Positions 1-11,010 of a DNA stretch of 64,000 bases are shown here, one piece after another (position 1 is the first letter of the stretch; each line of letters begins with the position of its first letter). Source of the DNA: Simmondsia chinensis (Eukaryota > Streptophyta > Magnoliopsida > Caryophyllales > Simmondsiaceae); NCBI GenBank assembly GCA_018398585.1, contig JAGTTD010000025.1, forward strand, positions 14,389,578 to 14,453,577. The letters run 5' to 3'. The translations under genes and the position numbers were made by a program. Under the pieces are notes generated by a model. The model ran no database searches, had not been told where the DNA came from, and saw only the letters and a list, made by a program, of their open reading frames with translations.

Positions 1-128
1 AACTTAGGGCCGGGTCAAATTTGGGTTGGTTCATTTTTGGGTACAGGTCACAATAAATTTAAAATTTTTCGGGTTAGGGTCGGGTTGGGTAGCGGGTCAA
101 ATGAGTCGGGTCATATTTTGCCAGCTCT
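1..128. repeat. GGGTC-rich dispersed repeat fragment
   Basis: The stretch is built from variants of GGGTCGGGT and ends in GCCAGCTCTAG. Similar GGGTC-rich sequence recurs near 54715-54860 and, inverted, near 53165-53270. This composition is common at the ends of non-autonomous plant DNA transposons, but I cannot define ends or a target duplication here. It abuts the truncated copia gag at about 129. Confidence 0.3.
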
Positions 129-221
129 AGTTTTGTCAGAAGGAAGGACATAGGAAAAAAGGATTGTTTGAAATGTAAAACTTGACTAGAGAAAAATAAA
201 AATAAAGGCAATCCACTTGCT

Positions 222-731
222 TTGGTTTGTTTTGAAACTGCTTTAGTTGATGTTCCATCAAACTCTTGGTGGCTTGATAGTGGAGCATCCATTCACATGT
301 CTAACTCCTTGCAGGGGTTAAAAAAAAGGGAGCCAACTAAGGGTGAAGTGAGCGTGACCGTGGGGAATGGAGTGCAACTAGACATAGAGTTTATTGGAAC
401 AATTATATCAAATCTCAATTCTTGTTTTTGCCTTGTTTTAGAAAACGCTCTTTTTGTACCGCCTATGAGGTGGAATTTTGTTTCAGTGCCAAGACTCAAT
501 GTTTCTGGTTATCAATTTACTTTTGGTAATAAGAGAGTATATTTTATTTATGATTCTCATATTGTTGGAAGTGCTTTTTTATGTGATGGTTTACATAAGT
601 TAAATTTGTGCCCAAAACATGTTTCCCTTAACATTGAAATAATAGGCACTAAAAGGTCTCTCACTAGAGAAAAATCATTCATGTTGTGGCACAGGAGACT
701 TGCTCAAATTTTAAGGGGAAAGGTTGATTAA
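222..731 (+). pseudogene. copia-1 protease and GAG-pre-integrase fragment
   Basis: The translation contains WWLDSGASIHMSN, the D-S-G active-site motif of retroviral-type aspartic proteases in copia pol. About 130 residues later comes MLWHRRL, the start of the GAG-pre-integrase zinc-binding region. The ATG is not a real start because the frame is the middle of a polyprotein. A frameshift near 725 separates it from the integrase. Upstream, FCQKEGHRKK at about 137-166 is what remains of the gag zinc knuckle, with its last cysteine lost. Confidence 0.75.
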
Positions 732-1700
732 GTATGAAGTTCTTCATAACTTAGACTTTGAAGATTTTGGGACTTACATTGACTATATAAGGGGAAAAAC
801 TAAGAACAAAAGGCTTAGTGCTACCCCTAGTAGTGGACTCCTAGAAATAATTCATACTGACATTAGTGGGCCTCTATCTCCTACCATATGTGGAAAATCT
901 TCATTTATCACTTTTATTGATGATTATTCTAGGTATGGGTATGTGTACCTGATAAACAACAAATATGAGGCACTCGAAAAATTAAAAAATTATAAGATAG
1001 AAGTCGAGAAACAGTTAGGAAAAGTAATCAAAGTAGTGAGATCTGATCGTGGTGGGGACCATTATGGTAGACATGGGGATACAGGTCAATTTAAGGGACC
1101 GTTTGCTGAATACGTAGAAAGTTGTGGAATATTTCTCAATTTACAATGCCAGGGACAAGGGAATAAGATGGCGCGGTTGAGTGCCATAATTGCACTATAA
1201 AAGACATGATGATATGATGGGTAGAACCAAATTGCTAGAATGTTCATGGGATGAAGCAATTAAAACAGTTACGTATATCTTGAATAGAGTACCGAGCAAA
1301 GCTGTTCCTAAAACTCCTTTTGAGTTGTGGACAAAGAGAAAACCTAGTTTAGACCATTTAAGAGTATAGGGTTGTCCAACTAAAGTAAGAATATATAACC
1401 CACATGAGAGAAAACTTGACCTTAAAACCATCCGTGCTTTTTTCATTGGTTATCCGGAGGCCTTTAAAGGTTATAGATTTTATTGCCCCTCTAATGGCAC
1501 AAGGATTGTTGAGTCCATAACTACAAAGTTTCTAGAGCTTGATGTGGAAAGTTGTAATTGCATTCAAGAGCCCATCGCTTGTTTTCAGCCAAGCGAAGTT
1601 GTAGTGCTTATTGTGCATGAAAGGAAGATTCTTAATGCAATCACTATAGAGCATACAGAATCTCAACAATCTGTTGTCCCCACCATAGAGGCTACTTAAC
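724..1700 (+). pseudogene. copia-1 integrase fragment
   Basis: The frame shows HTDISGP (first catalytic Asp), a FIDDYSRYGYVYL segment and RSDRGG (second catalytic Asp), typical of the copia integrase core. The expected QQNG..ER stretch with the catalytic Glu is garbled near 1150-1180. Past the stop at 1198-1200, the downstream integrase part is still readable in shifted frames to about 1700: ILNRVPSK, PFELWTKRKPSL, FFIGYPE and KGYRFYCP. It is not functional. Confidence 0.75.
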
Positions 1701-1759
1701 CAATTCAAGAATCCCGATTAAGCCAAAATGTACCCGTTTGATGTTCTCAACGAGAAGGA

Positions 1760-3244
1760 GACCATCTTTGTCATGTGATTATATTGTGTATTTAGAAGAT
1801 GTTGATCATGTTGTAAGTGGATTAGATGAACCATTGTCTTATGAACAAGCCATTTCTAGTTTGCAAGTGGAAGAAGGCAATGAAAGAGGAGATTGAATTT
1901 ATGGTACACAATGAGGTTTGAGAATTAGTTGAGGCTCAAGAAGGATCTAATCTCATTGGTTCAAATGGGTGTACAAAGTTAAAAGGGACTCAAAAGGGAA
2001 AGTTGACAGGTTTAAAGCAAGACTAGTTGCCAAAGGATATACACAAAGGGAAGAGATTGATTTTAATGAAACCTTTTTTTCCAGTTTCTTCAAAAGACTC
2101 CTTTATAATCATTATGGCTTTAACTATACACTATGACTTGGAACTTCATCAAATGAATGTTAAAACGGATTTCTAAATGGAGACCTCATAAAAGAAGTTT
2201 ACATGTTGCAACTTGATGGTTTTATAGAAGAAGGGAAAAAGCACATAGTATTCAAACTCAAGAAGTCAACTTATGGACTGAAGCAAGCCTCTCGCCAATG
2301 GCACTTGAAGTTTCATAAGAAAATATTTTCTATATGAGTTTTGTTGCAAATCAAATAAAATCAAATAGACCCTTGTGTGTATGTCATGGTTAGTGGGAGC
2401 AAGTTTATTATCTTAGTTCTATATATTGATGATATTCTACTTGCAAGTAGCGATCTTGGTTTGCTTCATGATGAGCATGCTATCTAATGTTTTTGACATG
2501 AAAGATCTTGGAGAAGTGTCTTATGCTCTTGGTATTAAGATACAAAGGGATAGAACCAAAAAGTTACTGAGGTCATCACAAAGGGCATATATTGATAAAG
2601 TCCTTTTGGTATCTTGAATTGTAAGCCTGGCATGGCACCTGTGTGTAAGGGAGATAAATTCAGTAACGAGCGGTTGGCATAAATGCCGAAGTTTGTACTA
2701 GGCCTGACATTGCTTTTGCAATTAATGCATTGGGTAGATACATGTCTAACCCTAGAAGGGAACATTGGGTCATTGTAAAAAAGGTAATGAGGTACCTACG
2801 TGCTACAAGAGATCACATGCTTATTTACAGGAGGGTTGAAAATATCAAATTGATAGGATATGCAGATGCTGATCTGGGCGGCTGTGTAGATGATATGAAG
2901 TCTACTATAGGCTTTATTTTCATGCTTGCTAGCAGTGCCATATTATGGAAAAGTGTTAAGCAAACTACAATTTCTACTTCCACCATGAAAGCAGAGGTCA
3001 ATGCTTGTTTTGAAGCTGGGATTCATGCTAAAATGTTGCATAACTTCCTTATGGAATTGTGTGTTATAGATTTCATTACAAGGCCTATAAAGATCTAGTG
3101 TGATAATACAATGGCGTTTATTATGCCAAGAGCACCAAGAAGCCTCAAGGTGCAAAATATTTTGATTTAAAGACGCAAAAATGAGTTGAGAATGATGAAA
3201 TTGAATATCATTATATATATTGTCACTATGGATATGCTTGCAAA
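1760..3244 (+). pseudogene. copia-1 reverse transcriptase / RNase H fragment
   Basis: Readable pieces in several frames are [12 protein letters not shown] (about 2010), [12 protein letters not shown] (about 2268), the catalytic LYIDDILLASSDLG (about 2420), FDMKDLGEVSYALG and an RNase H region with YADADLGG, STIGFIF and KQTTISTSTMKAE (about 2860-3000). The last readable codons before the interruption are MDMLAN at 3226-3243, and the sentence is completed at 7512. Multiple stops and frameshifts are present. Confidence 0.8.
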
Positions 3245-4664
3245 TATTGGAATGAATTTCAAAATTTCTCCTAATTTAATAAAGTTTGTGCAGTAGAAGG
3301 GTTTAGAATTCCTAATTCTAAACCTAAGGTTGATTTAAAATTTCTAATTTAAAATCTATAGATTTAAATTATTAATTTAAATCTACAGGCTTATACTGTA
3401 ATACATTTATAAAAATAACATGAACTTAAAATAGGCAAAATAAAAAAGGTAAATAAATAAAAAAGCGAAAAACTTAAAAGAGAAGGAAAGAAGAATATAT
3501 ATAGAATTGCTCCAAAATAAAGAATACCAAAATGAATAATAAATCTCCCAGAAAGTCGAGAAAATCGAGACCCAACAGCCTTTTGCACATTGACCTCGAA
3601 TCGCCGGGAGAATGGGCTTAGAGAAATATTAAACAAAGGAAAGAAAATTTTCAACGGAAAATTTTTTCTCCAATTGGGTCCCGAAAAGTCAACACTTTCT
3701 AAAACTCTTAATTTTTAAAACTGATGCCAAACCTTAAAATAGGTACCTCTATTTATAGTAGTAGATCGGAGCGAAAAATTGGAAATATTTCAATGTGGGA
3801 TTCGCAAGCTTGTAAACAAAACGCGTCTGTTTGTAACAAATAAAGTTAAAACGCAGTGTTTCACTTAGTTGAAAATCGCGCCTTTTCTTCTTTCCAAACG
3901 CGGGCCACGTGTCATGTGGCAATTGGTCCGCACCTTGGACCGCCCAGCGAGTGACATGTGCAGCGCATTGGTTGGTCGATTTGCGAGGACGCGGATCGTG
4001 ACCTATGTTTGGGATTTTGCGATTTTTTTTTCTTCTTGCTTTGTTTTCCATATATAAAATTCATCTTATAAATTTTAATTTTCAAAAAATTATTTTATTT
4101 TATAATTTTTAACTTTTATTCATCTTATGAATAATGTTTGGCAAAATGAAATTTACTCATCTCATGAATTCTTTAATATTTTTTCGAGGGCAATAAATAC
4201 AGAGGCTTACATAGGGACCTGAGGGACAATTTAAATTTAGCTCTAAATGGATTAAATTAATTACTATCTCATGATAAAATTTAATTACCATTTAATAGGA
4301 CTTAGTTCCACTAAATAAATTCCACTGCACTCAAGACTGAAATCATTTATTCAATATTTTTCAAATAGGTTGTGCTTGATGACAGCAACCCCTCAACTAG
4401 ATGTCCATGACAAATGATAAATATAACTACTACTATTATTTCTTCTCACAACTTCTCCATTAGTTACCAACTCACCCTTTATCGAATAATTCATTTATAC
4501 TTGAACATATTTATAGTATAAATTTTAAATGTTAAACACCTGGAATACTTTGGCTAAAGATTCCAAACTATTCAAACACTTACGAATCAACTAAGGGGAC
4601 ATATATATCTCATAAAAGACTGTAGATTCCATATTGAATGCCTAAACTTGTCACCCTTCACATC

Positions 4665-5160
4665 GGTCACAACCCTCGGGTTGTGACGGGGAAGGATAGA
4701 GGTTTAGAGTTAGATGAGAGAGAGAAGTGAGATAGCATATGGGATTAGAAAAGAATAGAGAGAATTCTAGATGAGAAAAATATAGTAACTTTGTATATTG
4801 AATAATGAATGAAGGAATACTATGCTTTCAAGACTTTATACTACTAGAATATAAGAAGCCTACTTAATATCAAAATAGCTAAGAGTTTAGCTTGAAAACA
4901 GGTTCTGGAAGATTCTGAAAAATTCTAGAAGCTTCTGGAATCTTCTTGGTAGTTTGCAATAGTTAGTGGACACTGTTAGGTTGATGGCGTGACCTGTCGG
5001 TGAGCTAAGGAATAGTGATAGCTGTGGCGAGTCGCTGGGAAGTGCCTGCACTGGCTGTGACACAGTAAACTGACAGACACAAACCTTGGCAACACATGGA
5101 CACGGCACAAACTTGGAGCTAGATGCTACTACTGACCTCGAACATGTCATGCACATGACA
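4665..5160 (-). repeat. 3' LTR of the non-autonomous element
   Basis: Shares GTGACCTGTCGGTGAGCTAA and the end CATGCACATGACA with 6429-6936. The first base of the terminal TG has mutated to GG. Confidence 0.85.
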
Positions 5161-5293
5161 TTCCCTTTCCCTTGGAATCATCCTTGTCCTCAAGGATGGA
5201 ATTCCAGAGCTGGGCTAGATGTTAGTATAAGCATCCAATTTTCGGGTTCCATGGCAACCGTGTCAATTACACTAAATAACTAATATCACTATT

Positions 5294-5309
5294 TTTTTTT
5301 TTGATCAAC
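5294..5309 (-). mobile_element. Tiny 5'-truncated LINE-type insertion
   Basis: About 16 bases, a T run followed by GATCAAC, are bracketed by AACTAATATCACTATT (5278-5293) and AACTAATATCGGTATT (5310-5325), a 16-bp near-perfect direct repeat. On the minus strand this reads GTTGATC plus a poly(A) tail, as expected for a target-primed insertion truncated a few bases from its 3' end. Confidence 0.55.
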
Positions 5310-5569
5310 AACTAATATCGGTATTCTATTACACATTATTTAGCAATCTAATATAATATGTAAGTAATATATCAATCAGTTCTACTATTACACATATGTA
5401 ATCCTAATATATGTAATTAACTGATATTCCTATAGCAAACTAATAATTCTTGTAACAACTACTACATGTCATAACACTAACTATTACATGAAAATATCTA
5501 CTATATAACATGTGACAATCCAAGCTGCAAACTATCAATCATTGAGCCTTATCCAAGAACATCCAATTG

Positions 5570-6330
5570 GCTAACCGAATCCCTTCCATATGCTGACCCA
5601 CCGACCACCCGAGTACATACCCGCTATTCCCAAGTCGAAGAAATAATCCTTGTTCCTAAGGATTAATTTCCAAGATTGGTATCGGTGTGTGGATCTTCTT
5701 GTACCAATCCCGGTTCTAAGAAAGCGTCCATGCCTGAGTCTTTTTCGCCTTCTTCTTTTCACTATTCAACCCAATTTTTTTCTCATGACACCGTACTCAA
5801 CCCATGTTTGCAAAACTTGTGGTTGATGGAATCTTTCCAAAAATTGTTGTTTCTCTTTGCACACTATAAGAAACATGACCCATTTTTCGTGAATTGGTGG
5901 GTCTAGTGCGCTTACCCTTTTTTTGTTTAATTTTCACCTTTCTTAATGTAATGGTACTTGGCCTCTGTCTTGGAATTTTCAAGCTAGTGTCCTTACTTGA
6001 AAATTTTTCGAACTTGGGGAGAACAAGGGTTTCTTGAAATTTTATTGATAACCCCATTGCCTTCGACCGTGATTCACGCAATTCCTCAAGGGATGGCTTA
6101 ACCGGTATTGCCAAGACATCACAACGCCATTCTTGAGGTTGTGGGTGTTTTTCGGTTTGCTTTTCCTGGCTGCACACAAGCCTATTGAGGTCTTCTTTCA
6201 AGGCATCAATAGAAGACTTTAGTTTCTCGTGGGAAGACTGAAGTTCCCCACAACAGAGTCAAAATTTCTCATGGGAAGACTGGAGTTTCTCATCCGCCAT
6301 AGCGTATTCCTCCAAGGTAGTGAACCACTA
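5570..6330 (-). pseudogene. gag-like N-terminal relic of the non-autonomous element
   Basis: On the minus strand a broken frame reads TTLEEYAMADEKLQSSHEKF (about 6330-6270), then a heptad-rich stretch with LKEDLNRLVCSQEKQ and a basic tail with KVKIKQKKGKRTRP. The charged coiled-coil character resembles the start of the gypsy Gag at 47586, and the element's PBS and its TTGAGGACAAGG-like 3' end also resemble that gypsy. No capsid or zinc-knuckle domain is recognisable. The match is by feel, not by alignment, so origin from a gypsy gag is an inference. Confidence 0.35.
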
Positions 6331-6414
6331 ATGTGAACCAAAATTCTCTCCACAAGAAGATAAAGCGACGGTAGTATGGCATTTTTTCAATTAGCAACGT
6401 TCCCAATTGTAGCA

Positions 6415-6426
6415 GCTCTGATACCA
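6415..6426 (-). promoter_or_regulatory. Primer-binding site, tRNA-iMet type
   Basis: The minus strand reads TGGTATCAGAGC, complementary to the 3' end of initiator tRNA-Met, 2 bp inside the LTR at 6429-6936. It fixes the orientation of the small element. Confidence 0.85.
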
Positions 6427-6428
6427 CT

Positions 6429-6936
6429 TGTCGCAACCATCAGGTTGTGATGGGGAAGGATAGAGTTTTAGAGTTAGATAAGCGAGAGAAGTGAGATAGA
6501 ATATGGGATGAGAAAAGAATAGAGAGAATTCTAGATGAGAAAAGTATAGTAACTTTGTACAATGATTGATGAATGAATGCATACAATGCTTTCAAGACTA
6601 TTTATACTACTAGAATACAAGAAACCTACTTAAAATCAAAATATCTAAGAGTTTAGCTGGCAAATAGGTGCTGGAAGGTTCTGGAAGATTCCGAAAGGTT
6701 CTAGAAGCTTCTGGAATCTTCTTGGCAGTTAGCGGCAGTTGGTGGACACTGTCAGGCAGATGGCGTGACCTGTCGGTGAGCTAAGGAATGGTGACAGCTG
6801 TTGCGGGTCGCTAGGAAGTGCCTGCAGTGGCTGTGATGCAGTAAACTGATAGACATGAACCTAGATAACACATAGATACAGCACAGACTTGGAACTGGAC
6901 GCTGCCACTAACCTGGAACATCTCATGCACATGACA
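6429..6936 (-). repeat. 5' LTR of the non-autonomous element
   Basis: Starts TGTCGCAACC and ends CACATGACA on the + strand. It aligns with 4665-5160 throughout with scattered substitutions and small indels, so the insertion is old. Confidence 0.85.
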
Positions 6937-7511
6937 ACGCCTCTACCCAATGTACATGGGAATTCAATTATTTGTTTAGACCTTACTTATAATACAACAA
7001 GGTAACTAACGCTCAATGTACAAGTCTAGAATACTCTCAGGATTTAAAGTATCTAAACAGTACAACATGAATCACTCATCTCCGATGGTAGTCTAAAAAC
7101 AAGCAACTTACATGGTTCAACTCAGTGTGTCAATCTTATTAAATACACTAACATAACACTTTTGAATCAGCATCCATATGATCAAGACAAATCATCTAAA
7201 GTGTCACGTTATAGTCTTAGCATACAAGTGGTCCAAACTTGTCTTTGACTACGAGTTTTTCAAACAACAATCCATACAATTTGTTCCAAGTCTATCTATG
7301 GGTTAATCTCATAAACCACTTAGAACAAATATGTAAATTTTAGAATGAGGACTACACCCATCTCATGGATGTTACTTAAAAGAAAATCTCATGCAGTATA
7401 AATGCTTGCTTACAAAATTTATCAAGGAAACAAATGGGACTTCAATTTTGTTCTTTAATAAAACAACATTTAGAGGGTAAAGTTTGGATTTACAGGACAC
7501 CATTTCTAATA

Positions 7512-7604
7512 ACGAACCCACTGACAAAGGGGCTATGGCCTGTTGAATTTTCTAAGCATGTAAAACTTATGAGTCCGTTAGAGTCTTTTGATGTACTCAT
7601 TTAG
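7512..7604 (+). pseudogene. copia-1 pol C-terminus, displaced by the solo LTR
   Basis: The frame reads T-N-P-L-T-K-G-L then HVKLMSPLESFDVLI and a stop. PLTKGL closes nearly every copia RNase H domain. It is the direct continuation of the frame that breaks off at 3244. Confidence 0.8.
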
Positions 7605-8353
7605 TGGTAGCTAACACTCCATATATGCTTTATAGGTGTCTTATCTTTATTTCAAGGTTCAGTAAAGTCATAAGTTTCATTCTCATTATTATGTGATCAC
7701 ATATATTTGGTATAATAGTGTGAATTATTATTGATCTCATACAGGTATGTTATTTAGGATCTCGAGACAAAAGACTGATGCCTCGTTTTAAGGTGGCCTC
7801 TATATGAGGAGGCTTCTATTTAGAAGCAATAAAGTGTAGCCTTGTTTTGAGGTGGCCTCAGTATGAGATGGCTTTGGTTTAGAAGTAAAGTTAATTATCT
7901 AAAGTGTAGCCTTGTCCCTGAGGTGGCCTCGGTTTGAGCTGGCTTCTTATTAGAACCAAAATTATGTCATTAAAGCATAGTAGGAAAAGGAAAGAGAATT
8001 TCCTATAAAGGTTCTCTCTTTGAGATAGAGGACCAAATGTGGTTTTAGCATGTCTATTACATAATTAAAGTTGGATCACATGTGCTAAACCGTACCACAC
8101 TTTACCACACTAGGGGATCCATGTCGGTGGGCTACTAGTGTTTGTGATCATGGAAAGTCTTGTGTCGTGAAATGAGCACTGTGACTGCCTGGTTCGGTAT
8201 TATTGCCTGACATTAGTATGCTTGTTGGACCTGATTCTGCTTTAAGATGTTTATATTTCGTGGCCACTAAAGTTTGTCCAACTTGAGATTCGTTTTTCTA
8301 AACTGAAGGTTTTACAAAGTCATTGCCCAATCAATGTTGCCCAAGTGGGAGAA
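7605..8353 (+). other. copia-1 3' non-coding tract with short tandem repeats
   Basis: This lies between the pol stop and the 3' LTR. It holds three imperfect repeats of about 75 bp (about 7768-7980) sharing GAGGTGGCCTC and AAGTGTAGCCTTG. The tract ends in the purine-rich AAGTGGGAGAA that precedes the LTR. No coding frame is visible. Confidence 0.5.
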
Positions 8354-8890
8354 TGTTGAAATTATTCCGTAAAGTGGGCTTCCATTGATTGGGTTATCTC
8401 TTATTTTATAAAACTAGTTGGATGTTGAACTGGTAAAGCCTAATTAATAAAGTGATCCATAAAGTCTGGGCCTAGGTTTGTCTCAACTTATTGTATAACT
8501 AATAGTATGATATGTAAGGTGTTGGGCCTAATTAAAGACGGGCTTTGATGGGAGTCCGCACAGTTTATTAACCCTAGGCTTGATCCCCTTTCTTCTCCTA
8601 AAACCCTAGTTATAAAAGGTAGCTAAAGGGATGACTTGTCCATTGATGGTCATTATAATGAATTGGAGAGTGGGAGGCAGAACAAGTTCTAAACGTGATC
8701 GAGAGACGTGTTCTTGCTTGTTTGTGATTGACCTTATATCCACTTATGATAGATTTATTTAGTACCTAAAATTTCTTGTAATAGCAAGCATTTAAATAAT
8801 AAACATAGTGTCAATGTATATTATGGGGATCACTATTTCTATCTGTAATCACTAGCATTTCTTAATTTCTTAGGATTTATTTGATCTTCA
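8354..8890 (+). repeat. Probable 3' LTR of copia-1
   Basis: Begins TGTTGAAATTATTCC directly after a polypurine tract and contains a TATA-like TTATAAAAGG at about 8610. A TG..CA end is plausible at 8890 (TTGATCTTCA). The partner 5' LTR is not in the window, so the right end is a guess. Confidence 0.55.
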
Positions 8891-9253
8891 GTTTAAAAAA
8901 AAAAAAAAACCTCAATTTCAATCTTCACAATTTTAACATATTCTTCATGATACTAGTGTATTAAAAATATATTAATCTTACAATTTTAAACGAGTAATTT
9001 TCTCCCATTAATGAAATTGTTTTAAAAAAATTTAAATTTAAATTAGGCAATAATGAAATCAATATAGGACCCGCATGTTTTCTTTTTTATTCTTATAAAC
9101 TGAAATTCGTTTTTTGAAAATGAATGTTTTCTTTTTTTTTTTTTTGTGTCTCCTTATTTTCACTCAAATTTTGAACAGAAAACTAAAAGCACAAAAAAAA
9201 TCATTTTTAAATATAATATTGATTTTGTAAAATCAGTAATCGTAAACAAAAAA

Positions 9254-9369
9254 TGGGGGTCCTCGGAAACAGCCTCCTTTCCACCCGGAAGGGGTAATGC
9301 TGCGTACATCACCCCTCCCAGACCCTGCTTTCGGCGGGAGCCTCGAGGCACTGGGACTGCTGTTGATTG
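9254..9369 (+). mobile_element. Truncated SINE (3' domain only)
   Basis: This 116-bp insertion consists only of the conserved SINE 3' domain: TCCTCGGAAACAGCCTC, TGCTGCGTACATCA, CCCAGACCCTGC, GGGAGCC..GAGGCACTGGG and a short TG-rich tail. A 19-bp perfect target duplication AGTAATCGTAAACAAAAAA lies on both sides (9235-9253 and 9370-9388). It has no tRNA or 5S head, so it was 5'-truncated on insertion. Confidence 0.85.
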
Positions 9370-9757
9370 AGTAATCGTAAACAAAAAAATAATATGAGCA
9401 AGTCCTCAATTTAACCATATATCATATACTCTATCTAATAAAATTCAATCTAGTATTCTACAACGAAAATTTTGAAAAAGATAACACTTTGGTTTTTTTT
9501 TTTTGTGTTTTCATTTCTTTATTCTATTATGTTTAGTTTTTGATTTTGTTTTTCTTTTTTCTTTCTTAATTAAATCATTTAAAATTTTAGATCCGCATTT
9601 TTATTATGTTCTATTTTTTATTTTTTATTTTTACATAAAAGAATAATGATTTTGTATGAGTTTTTGTTATTTTTTATTTTAGATTTTTTTTATTGACATG
9701 GCCATTTAAACATAATATAAAAATTAAAACAAAGAAAGTTATTTCCAAGGATGATCA

Positions 9758-10356
9758 TGTTGATGTATTTTCAAATTATGTAATAAAATTTGTGAATGAA
9801 GTGTTTTGAAGTTGGTTCCAAATGTGTGTTCTAAGTGTTTTGATATGTTTTGAAGTGTGTTGGGGTGTGTGTCGACACACAGGGTTGGTGTGTCGACACA
9901 CATTCTTACAGAACATGGATACAGAGGTATGTGTCAACACACAGGACCCGTGTATCGACACACAGATCAACAGAACCGAGTCTGCAGAACTGTGTGTCAA
10001 CACACAGGGACGTTTTTTTTTCCAGATTTCGCGCGATAACTTCCCAATTTTTGCACCCCTTTTTTGGGGTATGTTTTGGGATGTCTTCGTTCACTTGATT
10101 TATTATATCTACCCCACCAATTTGATTGATGAATTTTGATGAAAAAGTATCTTGGCATTTGAAAAACGGTCATTCTCTTACATCTCCATATATCTCCCTT
10201 TACATACTTTCACGTCACTTTACTTGGTTATCGTTGTATCCCCGAGACTATTTCATACGCTAAAATAAGTCTTAAGAAAAGTGACTTCACGCTCGAAACT
10301 TGAAGATCGGATAGATACCCCCTTTTTTTTTTATTTTACAAGTGTTTACACCAACA
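9758..10356 (+). repeat. 5' LTR of copia-2 with palindrome array
   Basis: 599 bp, TG..CA ends. About 9868-10012 holds five variants of the palindrome TGTGTCGACACACA at irregular 20-50 bp spacing. The 3' LTR (576 bp) has only four because about 25 bp containing one copy is missing there. Confidence 0.9.
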
Positions 10357-10398
10357 ATCTTAAGACTTAAGTTTCAAGTATGGGATCTTGGGTTTGAC

Positions 10399-11010
10399 AT
10401 GGCTTCGTCACTGAGAGAGACGACCGCGAATTTTGTAAAGTTGGACCGTTTTGATGGCGGGAATTTTCGCTGTTGGCGGAGGAAGATGCACTTCCTGATC
10501 ACGACGCTCAACGTGGTGTATGTCCTGAATACTCCATACCCTGCACCCCCCGCTGTTGAGGAGGAAGAGACACTGGCCGAGCAACGAGCCCTGTTGAAGT
10601 GGGAGAATGATGACTACATATGTCGAAGGCACCTACTCAATGGGATGACGGACGCCCTCTTCGACATCTACTCCAACGTTTCGACCGCTAAGGAACTGTG
10701 GGACGCTCTCGAGGCACTGTACATGGCAAAAGACACCACAAGTAAGAAATTTTTGGTTAGTCAATTTAATAATTATGAAATGGTGGATGGACGTCCGGTC
10801 GTGGAGCAATTCCATGAAATAGAACGAATTTTGAATAATTTTAAACAACATAATATGAACATGGGCGACACCATTGTTGTTTCGTCTTTGATTGACAAAC
10901 TTCCCCATTCTTGGAGAGACATTAAGAAGTCTCTCAAGCACAAGAAGGAAGACATATCAATCGAAGAATTGGCTAACCATCTGAGAATTGAGAAAAGATA
11001 TAGGTTATAG
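10399..11010 (+). pseudogene. copia-2 Gag, N-terminal (UBN2-type) part
   Basis: Structural capsid/nucleocapsid precursor of the element. The start MASSLRETTANFVKLDRF is chosen because FVKLDRFDGGNFRCW is the conserved N-terminal motif of the plant copia gag family; an upstream in-frame ATG at 10342 only adds leader sequence. The capsid-like domain fills residues 10-200, with KWENDDYICRRHLLNGM, ELWDALEALY and LPHSWRDIKKSL. The frame is open for about 204 codons and then meets TAG at 11008-11010, where a Gln is expected (CAG to TAG). In-frame gag-like sequence (DDNKDRPGDIGKINVTEEGQ) follows the stop. Confidence 0.85.

Larger units (their letters stand above)
4665..6936 (-). mobile_element. Non-autonomous LTR retrotransposon nested in the solo LTR
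   Basis: Two direct repeats of about 500 bp (4665-5160 and 6429-6936) flank 1268 bp of internal sequence. In the minus orientation a PBS complementary to tRNA-iMet (TGGTATCAGAGC, 6415-6426) lies 2 bp inside the right LTR, and a purine tract AAGGGAAAGGGAA lies next to the left LTR. Flanking ACATC and ACGCC fit a mutated 5-bp target duplication of ACACC, the sequence of the intact LTR at 32394-34742. No protease, RT or integrase is encoded, so it must have moved using another element's enzymes. Confidence 0.85.
3245..7511. mobile_element. Solo LTR of the inner-copia family, inserted in copia-1 pol and itself interrupted
   Basis: Once the nested element 4665-6936 is removed, the sequence aligns along its length with the LTRs at 25965-28155 and 32394-34742. 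Shared landmarks are the paired AATTC/AATTTAAATC block, the stretch before the TCTATTTATAG TATA-like site, TTATTCATCTTATGAATAA, and the end GACACCATT.CTAA. About 220 bp near the LTR start are deleted. It interrupts copia-1 between MDMLAN and PLTKG. Flanks GCAAA and ACGAA could be a decayed 5-bp target duplication. No internal region is present, so it is a solo LTR. Confidence 0.75.
129..8890 (+). mobile_element. Decayed Ty1/copia retrotransposon (copia-1), interrupted
   Basis: The remnant runs in copia order: a damaged gag zinc knuckle (about 131-180), protease, GAG-pre-integrase, integrase, reverse transcriptase and RNase H to about 3244. Reading resumes at 7512 with the conserved C-terminal motif PLTKG and a stop at 7602-7604, followed by a non-coding 3' tract, a purine-rich PPT before 8354 and a probable 3' LTR. 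The gap 3245-7511 is a later solo LTR insertion. The 5' LTR and most of gag are missing. Stops and frameshifts in every domain show the element is dead. Confidence 0.85.

Noticed and set aside
9822..10139. Overlapping frames with repeated CVDTQ/CRHT motifs, on both strands
   Set aside because: They are translations of the TGTGTCGACACACA palindrome array in the LTR; all frames look repetitive and none has an independent start or homology.
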